Shown here piece by piece: positions 24,901 to 36,600 of a stretch of DNA of 64,000 bases (position 1 is its first letter; every line of letters starts with the position of its first letter). This DNA comes from Nipponacmea schrenckii (Eukaryota > Mollusca > Gastropoda > Lottiidae): assembly GCA_030562195.1 (NCBI GenBank), contig JAUJPP010000005.1, positions 37,311,106-37,375,105 of the forward strand, in the 5' to 3' direction. A program made the position numbers and the translations under genes. The notes beneath the pieces were generated by a model. The model was not told where the DNA came from and searched no databases. It saw only the letters and a program-made list of their open reading frames with translations.

Positions 24901-26557
24901 TTATTGAATGAGCTTTCGAACTTTTGACATAAAATATGGTGAATTAATCCTGTAATTTCCATGAAATCAAGCTTTTAGTGAAAAGAACCAGATGCAATAA
25001 ATCTTTTGTCAAAATATAAAGAAATAATAATTATCTGCCACCTTAGATAAATAAACCAATTAACACCAGAACTAACATAACTTTTAAATTTTGCCATACT
25101 GTACTATCAATGATCTAGTCTTAACACAACGTCACATGACTTGAAGTATTTCCCTTTTGTTGACAATGTTTCCATGCATGCACCAATTATCTTTTATTGA
25201 GAATTAAGGCTGTAGTTTCATTTTTATATCAACTGATCAGTTTTTCTATTATGGCGTATTGTGGTTCGGGAATGTCCTTTCATTATTGTCAAAAACTTCT
25301 TAACAAAGTTCAAGAATAAACGACTTTCCTTTTATACATTTGAAAGACAAAGGTAAGCACGACTTTCGTACAGACCAAGCGGTGCATACATAAAGTTCGA
25401 CTCAAATCTAACTTTGGTCAAGAACAGTACTCTCCATCTAAATTTAGAAACGAACAATAAACAGCAGGTTATAGGTTCTTGACCTATAACCTCTTTAAAC
25501 AGTGCTACTTTCAGATTTTATCTCTAGATTATCATCACAGAGGGATTAGTTAATTGAAAAAGTTAATTAGCCTGGTCTATTGTCGCCCATTTACAGAACA
25601 TAAAAATCTCTGTTCATTCATTTTCAACATGCTGATACCTCTCTTAATGGATGAAGCCTTGTGGAAATTACAATGTTTTCAATATATCTTCTCATTAAAA
25701 TTACCTTACATACAATCTGATATAAAAGGCAGTTTGTTGTCATAGTTTCTACACAGGATTGTGTAGAAACCATGCAGTTTTCAATGACTGAAATTTTCGT
25801 TAAACATAGCACAATCTGGAACACATGGGATCTCAGTTTGTCTAAAATAAATAAAAATGAATTTTCTCCCTCTTTAACTAGTTTATGAATCTATTTGTTT
25901 GCCTTATCATTGTGACATGGTTTTAGATTTTTCTTAACTAATCCTTCTACATTTCACTCATGACCTTTCTTACTTTTAATCTCTCAGACTATTATAATTT
26001 TAAAATACAGCCACTTTAATATTTCTTCTTGATTTATAACATGTAGAATGTAATTACCAGTTCCCTAGTTATTACTCTTTTGGGAAATGAAATATAAATA
26101 CTCTCAAATTTAGAATCATTTAAATTACAAATTATAAAAGAAGAGACTGATTGATTTTTATATCATAATGATGATTTCGGTTTTTTTCATTGCAGAGTAA
26201 AATAATTATAACAACCAGAATTCTTTAGGGAAATATCAAATATCAAAATGATCCTTCCAGATAAATATGTTTTATTATAACTTAAACCAATCAATCAACC
26301 CAATTGTTTATTTAATTTTTATATCATTACTAATACTTATATATTATTTAACTAATATATTGCCTGTAATCATGCGATCCTAAAAAAAAGTTTATTAAGA
26401 TGGTCGATAATATGTTTTATCAAGAAACTACCCTTGAACATGTGTTACAGGTTTGTTTTTGTATGAAAAAAAGTAAGTAAGAACTGTAAAATTGGTGAAT
26501 AGGTGGAATTAAATTTACCAATAATGGTTATAAGCATATAAATATTCTTTATCTTAC
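18998..26557. other. Unannotated 7.5-kb stretch downstream of the last recognised GTF3C1 exon
   Basis: The missing GTF3C1 3' exons are expected here on the minus strand, but no segment matches the family C-terminus. Two segments have good splice signals without recognisable coding: 25705-25841 (ATTTTAG|ACAAAC ... GTAAG|GTAATT; reading on from exon 35 it stops at the third codon) and 20615-20692 (TATGTAG|GTAGCTGG ... TGCAG|GTAAGAG; 26 open codons in phase 0). They could be untranslated or non-coding RNA exons, or chance. AATAAA on the minus strand occurs near 24054. The rest is AT-rich sequence. Confidence 0.4.
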
Positions 26558-29500
26558 CTGTAAGTCGAAAATTGGAACACCCAAAATTCCATGGGTATAA
26601 ACAAAGTCATAAATATTCTTTAAGTCTTCTACATAACCTTCATCATAATTGCCACTAAACTGTTCCCATTGCTCATTCATGTTTAATTCAAATGGATATA
26701 ACTTTTGCTGCTTTTTCAAAATTTCATGAAATTTTTCTGGACTCAAAAAGAGACTACTAATTGCTGTGTTGCCTGATGAGGTTGTAATAAAATTGTTGCC
26801 AGATCGTCGAGGTGTTGGCATTAAGAAGGCTTCAATATCACACGTTTGGATTAATATATTGTCCTGCACATTAAAGTTTTTATCTGGCATTTTCTGAAAT
26901 GACTGGTTTCGTGCCAAAGCCAACAGAGCTCGGGAGAGACTTTTTGGTAATTGTTTGTCTGTGACAGGCATCTTCACTTTTTTCCTGAATTCAAATTCCA
27001 CCTCTGTCATGGTAGGTGCAGCATCATCTGATAATATGGTTACAGAAGGTTCTGCTTCCTTGGTTTGAGTTTTTGAAGATTCTCCAATTTCTTCATTACT
27101 GTAAAATAAATAGTACATATTCTGATCAGAATATTTTTAATGACAATGAATCATAATGTCAAAGTCTTGGACCAAAAAAAGTATCAAATCCTCAAAGAAA
27201 TAGAATCTTCAACAGATCTCAATAAAGATAGCCTTGTCTATACTACAGACACCATAAATCGGAGAAAAATAATCTGATCCTCATGATAATCAATAGGTTT
27301 GATCTTTCACTATGAAAGTTTTTGGTGAAAAATTATCAGATCATTATGAAAATCAATAGGGATCATCTACATAATGACAATAACTTACAAACTAAAGATC
27401 AAAAGAATCCATAGAGAACTGTAGAACCCTACAGCTCATGAACAAAAAAGTCAGACACCATAAATAAGAGAAAAATCATTGGATCATCATGAAAATCAAA
27501 ACGGATCGTATTCATATACCCTTCCACAAAATCAAAATCAAAAGAATCCATAAAGAATTGTAGCCTGTAGAGTGAGCGCGAGTTGCACCCTATGGGTAAT
27601 GGAAAAAAAATGCCAAGTCAAACACAATATTTCGGTGAAAAATTATCGGATCATCACGAAAATCGACAGGGATCATCTTCATAATGCCACTGACCCACAA
27701 AAACAAAATCAAAAGAATCCATAAAGAATTGTAGCCTGAAGAGTGAGCACAAACGAATGTGAGGGAACGACGGACGGACAGACCAATGGACCAACAGGAT
27801 GATTACAACATAAAAATAAACATTGTGCAAGTTGTCCTTACTCTTCCTGATGATTTGACCTATGACCTTCAGTATCATCCTCACTATGATCTGTATCCTC
27901 AGCATGACCTATATCAATAATATGTTGTACTAAGTTTTCTTCTTTCTCCTTAGCTTTTAATTTCTTTCCTTTTGTCACTTTTCGTGACTCGACTGTGTCT
28001 AACAAATCATCATCGTCATCATCATCATCTTCATCATCAGTCTCAGTCAGTGCTTTCTGGATTCTACCACGGCTGACTGGTAAACTACAGCCTGATCTAT
28101 CCAGTACTAGAATCTCTTTTGGCATCTTTAACTTCACAAATACCTATCAGAATTTAAAGGGATTGTAAATAGGTTTTTTTAAGATAGCTTGCCAGGTTAG
28201 GTAACATACGCCCACTGGCAGCATTGAATTTGAATAATAAATTGACCAATAACTCAAAAAAAATTCGCTGAATAATGAAGTTGAGAGCAAAGACTCAATA
28301 TTCATGGAAAATCGTCAAATTCAAACTTGACCACCATCTTTTCTATTTCAATACTCATACCAAGTTTCATCAAATATATTAAAAATTGTAGCTTTTTTCA
28401 CCCACAAAAGTTTCTGAGGCAATTTTACTAAGTCAAGGGCAATAACTAAAAAATCATTGGTTAAACAAAGTCATCAAATTCAAACTTACAAGCAATTGTG
28501 GACGGACGGACGGACGGACGGACATGGGTGACGACAATATACGCCCCCCATTTCATGTGGGCGTATAAAAACAATATTTTACCTCAATATGTTAATATTA
28601 AGATACATTGATTTATAAGAGTATAGGAAATTAACTATAATCTTAAAGGTATCATGTTTCTGACAATAAGTCCTGAGAGAGGATTGAATATCAAATTGGA
28701 TATTACAAGGTGACATAACTATACTATGTCAGTTAAATAAACATTATTATTTCAAACAGGAAAACTGGTATAATCATTCAAGATTAATACTTTTAAATAT
28801 AATTTAAATGTAGATCTAAATAATTTGTGTTTTTTTTTCTGTAGATGACTCCACTTGCTAGCCATTATCAGTTGAGAGATCTCCTTGTGTTCTGTGCAAT
28901 GCAACATTTAGTCATGAATATCTTAAAATAATCAATGATCCATAACAGTAAATGGACAACATTTTGTCAAATCGAACATAGTTAAGACCAGTACAGGGAC
29001 TGACCTAAATTCCTACCTTCTGTAAACTTGATAATGATAAAATAGCAGCACATGTTCCTCCACCATCTATAATCTTTATATCTATACCTTCTAGACCATC
29101 AGACTCCACATACTTTTGCCACAACCTTTCAAGAAACTCATTACATTCATTAAACATATTGTCAGGAAAACGATTCAAAAACCGAAATTTGTATCTGAAA
29201 TATAATAAAATGGTATATTTATAACAAATATTCTACATAGACCATATCAACCTTGTGAACTATCAGACAGATTGATATTCAATTGTTCTGTTGCAAGTGA
29301 TATACATTCAATTGTTCTGTTGCAAGTTATAGACATTCAATTGTTCTGTTGCAAGATATAGACATTCAATTGTTCTGTTGCAAGTTATAAACATTCAATT
29401 GTTCTGTTGCAAGTTATAGACATTCAATTGTTCTGTTGCAAGATATAGACATTCAATTGTTCTGTTGCAAGATATAGACATTCAATTGTTCTGTTGTAAG

Positions 29501-32500
29501 TTATAGACATTCAATTGTTCTATTGCAAGATATAAACATTCAATTGTTCTGTTGCAAGTATAGACATTCAATTGTTCTGTTGCAAGTTATAGACATTCAA
29601 TTGTTCTGTTGCAAGTTATAGACATTCAATTGTTCTGTTGCAAGTTATAGACATTCAATTGTTCTGTTGCAAGTATAGACATTCAATTGTTCTGTTGCAA
29701 GTTATAGACATTCAATTGTTCTGTTGCAAGTTATAGACATTCAATTGTTCTGTTGCAAGTTATAGACATTCAATTGTTCTGTTGCAAGTTATAGACATTC
29801 AATTGTTCTGTTGCAAGATATAGACATTTAATTGTTCTGTTGTAAGTTATAGACATTCAATTGTTCTGTTGTAAGTTATAGACATTCAATTGTTCTGTTG
29901 CAAGTTATAGACATTCAATTGTTCTGTTGCAAGTTATAGACATTCAATTGTTCTGTTGCAAGTTATAGACATTCAATTGTTCTGTTGCAAGTTATAGACA
30001 TTCAATTGTTCTGTTGTAAGTTATAGACATTCAATTGTTCTGTTGCAAGTTATAGACATTCAATTGTTCTGTTGTAAGTTATAGACATTCAATTGTTCTG
30101 TTGCAAGTTATAAACATTCAATTGTTCTATTGTAAGTTATAAACATTCAATTGTTCTGTTGCAAGTTATAGACATTCAATTGTTCTGTTGCAAGATATAG
30201 ACATTCAATTGTTCTGTTGCAAGTTATAGACATTCAATTGTTCTGTTGCAAGTTATAAACATTCAATTGTTCTATTGTAAGATTAAACATTCAATTGTTC
30301 TGTTGCAAGTTATAAACATTCAATTGTTCTGTTGCAAGATATAGACATTCAATTGTTCTGTTGCAAGTTATAAACATTCAATTGTTCTGTTGCAAGATAT
30401 AGACATTCAATTGTTCTGTTGCAAGTTATAAACATTCAATTGTTCTGTTGCAAGATATAGACATTTAATTGTTCTGTTGCAAGATATAGACATTCAATTG
30501 TTCTGTTGCAAGTTATAGACATTCAATTGTTCTGTTGCAAGATATAGACATGTAATTGTTCTGTTGCAAGTATAGACATTCAATTGTTCTGTTGCAAGAT
30601 ATAGACATTTAATTGTTCTGTTGCAAGTTATAGACATTCAATTGTTCTGTTGCAAGTTATAAACATTCAATTGTTCTGTTGCAAGTTATAGACATTCAAT
30701 TGTTCTGTTGTAAGTTATAGACATTCAATTGTTCTGTTGCAAGTTATAAACATTCAATTGTTCTTTTGTAAGTTATAGACATTCAATTGTTCTATTGTAA
30801 GTTATAAACATTCAATTGTTCTGTTGCAAGTTATAGACATTCAATTGTTCTGTTGCAAGTTATAGACATTCAATTGTTCTGTTGCAAGTTATAGACATTC
30901 AATTGTTCTGTTGCAAGTGATATACATTCAATTGTTCTGTTGCAAGTTAAAAGACATTCAATTGTTCTGTTGTAAGATATAGACATTCAATTGTTCTGTT
31001 GCAAGTTAAAAGACATTCAATTGTTCTTTTGCAAGTATAACATTCAATTGTTCTGTTGCAAGTTATAGACATTCAATTGTTCTGTTGCAAGATATAGACA
31101 TTTAATTGTTCTGTTGCAAGTTATAGACATTCAATTGTTCTGTTGCAAGTTATAAACATTCAATTGTTCTGTTGCAAGATATAAGACATTCAATTGTTCT
31201 GTTGCAAGTTATAGACATTCAATTGTTCTGTTGCAAGTTATAAACATTCAATTGTTCTGTTGCAAGATATAGACATTCAATTGTTCTGTTGCAAGTTATA
31301 GACATTCAATTGTTCTATTGCAAGTTATAAACATTCAATTGTTCTGTTGCAAGTTATAAACATTCAATTGTTCTGTTGCAAGATATAGACATTCAATTGT
31401 TCTGTTGCAAGTTATAGACATTCAATTGTTCTGTTGCAAGATATAGACATTTAATTGTTCTGTTGCAAGTTATAGACATTCAATTGTTCTGTTGTAAGTT
31501 ATAGACATTCAATTGTTCTATTGTAAGTTATAGACATTCAATTGTTCTATTGTAAGTTATAAACATTCAATTGTTCTGTTGCAAGTTATAGACATTCAAT
31601 TGTTCTGTTGCAAGATATAGACATTCAATTGTTCTGTTGCAAGTTATAAACATTCAATTGTTCTGTTGCAAGATATAGACATTCAATTGTTCTGTTGCAA
31701 GTTATAAACATTCAATTGTTCTGTTGCAAGATATAGACATTTAATTGTTCTGTTGCAAGTTATAGACATTCAATTGTTCTGTTGCAAGTGATATACATTC
31801 AATTGTTCTGTTGCAAGTTATAGACATTCAATTGTTCTGTTGCAAGTTATAGACATTCAATTGTTCTGTTGCAAGTTATAAACATTCAATTGTTCTGTTG
31901 CAAGTGATAGACATTTAATTGTTCTATTGTAAGTTATAGACATTCAATTGTTCTGTTGCAAGATATAGACTTATTGTTTAAACACCACCAAGACCCCCCT
32001 CACCTATGTCTATCATTGAAAGGCCTGCAAGGACAAAAGTTACCTTTGGGCAAGTTGATGATGATTCACTCCAAACATCAAAGGATTTACTACTTTCTGA
32101 AAAATTAAATGAAAATCAGTTGACCTTTTTAAAATATCTAAAAGTTGGAAATGTTTCAGATCAGGCATTTTAAGACTAACACTACTTTTTTGAGGCTACT
32201 ATACCAAATCTCATAAAAATTAAAGATCAAAATCATAAAAACATTTACTTTGCTCAGACAATTAAATCTATTTTAACAGAAAATTTTGAATGTGATTTAA
32301 AATAACTTATCATTCAACGAAAGTGATGATGCCTTAACAGTACTTATATTTACCATTTATAAAGAAGCTGTCCTAATGAGGATTTAATAATCATTTCATT
32401 TTACATTTAGAAGTTACTGAAAATAAACCCCCCTGAAAATTTTACTGCTACCTTTATTTTAGTAATAATACCATCATCTTTCATCCTGGTGAAAACTTCT

Positions 32501-33694
32501 GTTAGTAAAAAATCTGGGTACTGATTAAAGATACGATACATTTCGTGACTTCTACCTTGTTTATCTTTAGACGTTACCACAAAACTCTAAATATACCAAT
32601 TATAAACATTGACTAGATTCAATCCTCAGTTTATTAGCTAATAGAGTTTAATGTATCTATGTAACTTATTTAGAAATGGACAGATATGGATTATGTGAAA
32701 TGGGAAACAACTCTACTTACTGAAGACCATTTAAGACTTTAATAATATATACATCGTAGATGTAGGCTGATGAAGATATCCACCACACTGCAGTGGACAA
32801 TGAGTGAAATATTGCCATGACAACACCCTTAGCTAAATATTTTATCTTATCAAAATGTCATGAGATGATGAATGAGAATGGTCTGTAGAAAACAAAACAA
32901 TACTTCAAACCATCTCCAAATTCCTACGGTCAGTGCTGCAGGAGGAGCTAACACGGTAAAAGTGTCTAATCTTTCAGATAGGAGAGTAAACTGCTAATTA
33001 CAGGCTGTGCATGTATAGATCCCTTCACAATGGGAAATAGGTTTCAGAGAAGGTTTTGTTTATACAATTCCTAGTTAAATTCTCTTATTACACTTTACAC
33101 ATCTCCAGAATCATAACTTACATGTATTAAATCATACAGTACATTAAAACAAATATCTTTATCTGACTGGATATCTGTGACTGCAAAATCATGCCAATAG
33201 TCTTCACTTGTTATTTTCGTCAAGTCATATTTAGTATTTAGATCTTCCACAGTGGAAGGGAATTCTGTCATATCAGAATCTTCATGGGCTCTAGAAAATA
33301 CAAAGGTTTATATTAATATGATTCAAATACTTATCGCCAACAAGTGTTAGAAAGTCCAGATAAAAATAAAGATAGAAAGTATCTTAAGGATCTTGTCTGT
33401 CCACAGTCCACCAACCAAACCTTTGGTATTTTCTGGCAAAAATATTGTTTAATCAACAGTCTATTAAGTGTTTCTAGTTCAAAACTGAACCATAAATATC
33501 TCACAATGATTAAACAATAAAAAAAAGATTGTTTTAACTCCGCCAACCAAATATATGACAAGGGAAGTAACTGTTATAAAAAAAGTGACTTACTTGAATT
33601 TTTCAATGAGATCATAAACCAGATTTTTAAACAGTGGAACCAGTGTATTTTCTGACAAATGAGATTTTTCGATCCCATACTTCTTTATAATCTC
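26558..33694 (-). CDS. GTF3C1: GTF3C1 exons 29-35: C-terminal half, acidic segment (residues 1180-1672)
   Basis: Exons are 33594-33694, 33122-33290, 32452-32586, 32044-32096, 29017-29194, 27842-28143 and 26558-27098. Exon 30 has DICFNVLYDLIH (human DIHFLVLQNLIQ). Exons 32 and 33 join as HHQLAQ|RYKFRFLNRFP (human SYQLSQTYYRIFTWRFP) across an intron of 2.85 kb, mostly a 29-bp minisatellite. Exon 33 continues GGGTCAAILSLSSLQK (human GGNCVAVLTLFSLG). Exon 34 carries a run of aspartates (EDDDDDDDD) that fits the human acidic run. Exon 35 is the longest, at 541 nt, and ends FDLQ| at a donor. Pearl-like copies sit in the introns after exons 33 and 34. Confidence 0.93.
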
Positions 33695-36600
33695 CTGAAA
33701 TATTCCAAATTAGAAAATATATTCAGAAATTCTGAAATGAAATTTTTATACTGTCAAAATCTCTTGACTTTATGGTATCATCAGATGTGAAATGTCAACT
33801 AAAAGCAAATGCTGACTATTTGAATATTTACCTTGTCTTGTTTAGTCTGTGATAAAAACAATGAAACATTCATTTTAGAGACAGGATTTTTCATAGCAAA
33901 TGCTACTCTTCTTTGACAGGCTTTAGAACTCTTATCATATGATGTCTAGAATAGAATTAAATTCAGTTAATATATCTATTTTCTCTTTCATTGTTTACCG
34001 AGTTTAATTGACTGTAAATGTGTAATGTGGGCAATGAAAGCATCAATTTGCATTTTTAAATTTTCAGCCAGTCTGTGAATCTTGCAATTTCTGATAATGG
34101 TGTCATAATAAAATAAGCTTTTAGGAATTGCAAAACTGTTCAGGCATTTTGGCAGAAATATTGCCTGTTTTCAGCTTATAAAAGTGTATAGAATTCTTCA
34201 AGTTGATCGTTCCAACATGTTATTTCTATGCAATACTCTCACCATCATTACAAAACTCATAACATATATTTATACAATAAAATAACCAACATAACATATA
34301 TTTATACAATAAAATAACCAACATAACATATATTTATACAATAAAATAACCAACATAACATATATTTATACAATAAAATAACCAACATAACATATATTTA
34401 TACAATAAAATAACCAACATAACATATATTTATACAATAAAATAACCAATATAACATATATTTATACAATAAAATAACCAACATAACATATATTTATACA
34501 ATAAAATAACCAACATAACATATATTTATACAATAAAATAACCAACCTCTTTTGATTTTTCATGAAGAATATCTCTAACTATTGTCCAAGGAACAATTAA
34601 TCCTTTCCTGTCACCACCCATCAAATAACTGGCCACTTTACACAGTAATAACTACAAAAAAAATCAAAATGTTTGTAAGGAATATTGACTAGATACAGAT
34701 GACTATACAGATAGCTGAAATAAAGTTCTATCAGCTGGTAAAGTAAATATTGTAATGAGGTTTTCTAAACTTTGGGAATTAGTATCCACTTGCACCATTC
34801 AAATAAAGAAACCAAGGCCCCTCTGATTCTTGCACCACTGTTTTATGATGTTATTATTGCAAATGTGTCTCTAAATGTTTAGAAACCTCCTTACAATAAC
34901 TTTAACCAATGTTTACAAACACGAATAAATTTCAAACTTGTACATCAGAAAACTATCAAATAAAAAGGCAAATAGATAAATTCAAAAATATATATTAAAC
35001 TTACAATTCCATCTTCTTTAGAAGTCCATACTACTCTTTCTTTGGTCATCAGACCAAGAGCTATAAAATCTCTTTCATCATAATAGGTTTTACGTACTGA
35101 AATATTTAACATTGATAGAAGAAGTTAATCAGAAATAATCCAAACTATCTGAAATTTCAACATCTTTTAGGTCCATTGTTTTTCTGATTAACTGTCTAAA
35201 CTGTAGGTCAAAATATCACATAAACTAGTCATATCTTCTTTGTTATTCTTGGCTACTCACAAATATCCAATTCAATTTGCATATGTAAATATATTCCCAT
35301 CCGAGAAAACTAATAGTTATTTTTAAGATCAAGGTTTTTTCTATATGTACAGAGTCATCAAGTATTACCTTTCTTCTTTGGTGGTTCTTTTACCTTCTCT
35401 ACCACTCTTTTTCTCTTGGTCACTGAAAGACAAATAGTTTAGGTACATCACTCCTATAAGAAGTGCATCTTTATATGATGCCACTATAATTCTGAATCAA
35501 TTTTGTAACTTTATTTTGGTTTTGATACCTTTTACGTTGGTATACTATATTATCATTTTTTGGAGGCAAAGAATTAAGATGGACAAGCAATTTTGACTCG
35601 GCGTATTTATTGAAGAGAACAGGAAATAGAAGCCTAGTGTATATATTGATACTCACATCTTTTGACACCTTTACCTCCTTTATTTCCCTTCTTCTTCTTA
35701 CCATCATTCTTACCATCTGAAACGACATATCAATATTATTATATCTTTTGTTTCAAACTTCATCTCTAACTTTCCATAATTGATAATGGTTACATCTTAA
35801 CTTGTTTATTCTTATTCTACATTCAGTGGATGAGGTCAAATCTCGTTTTAGTGTTCCGTGTTAGTGTTTACATCATCACATAACACAAAATTTGAACTCA
35901 TGTTAATATACAGTGAACTCTGAGTAACCTGACACACTCGCTAATCCAACATTTTTTGTGGTCCCGATATATTTTGGATTACAAACAGTACATTCCATTA
36001 TACCAAATTAACCGTGTATCACTAACACGAGATTTGACCTCACCCACTGTATCTGTAAATCTAGAACAATGTTACCATTTTTATGTGTGTTATTTTACTA
36101 CCTTGTTTCGATGTAGAGGGAAGATTATCTTTCTTTGTTGTCTTCTTGGAGCCCAGTTTCTCAGCAACTAAATTCAATATAAAAAAAAATAAAGCTTCAA
36201 CATTTTGTCCCACCCAAATGAATAAATCATAGCATCTGTGAGCTGAAATAAGGGAAACCAGGTTAATAAAGCAATCTTCACCTACATTGAGATTAAAACC
36301 CTTCAGCTTAATACTAAGTACTGAATCTAAAACAATATATTTTCTGAATTAACACCCAGAGTTGCATACCTCTAGCATACTGTATTAGATTAGGATCTGG
36401 GACTAAACAATCTTCATCATTCTCACTAGTAACCTTCTTAATATCAGAAATACGAAACCAGTTTCTCATCAAATGACTGAAAAAAACCATATTAGCAAAT
36501 ATTAAAAAGGAGAGAAAATACTTCAAAAGATAACAATTCAATTGGTTCTATGAATATTTAAAATGGTTATTAAACAAGCCTGTCAACAAAGATCTTGACC

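Noticed and set aside
26400..26492. Possible short terminal GTF3C1 exon after the acceptor TTTTACAG|TTC at about 26484
   Set aside because: Only 12 codons (phase 0) before a stop, no similarity to the family C-terminus, and an intron of only about 65 nt.
27654..27905. 83-codon minus-strand frame overlapping exon 34 and copy J
   Set aside because: It is read out of frame with exon 34 and into the repeat; the GTF3C1 frame explains the exon.
29272..31973. CRISPR-like array of short direct repeats
   Set aside because: Units are contiguous, with no unique spacers, and lie in a eukaryotic intron: a minisatellite.
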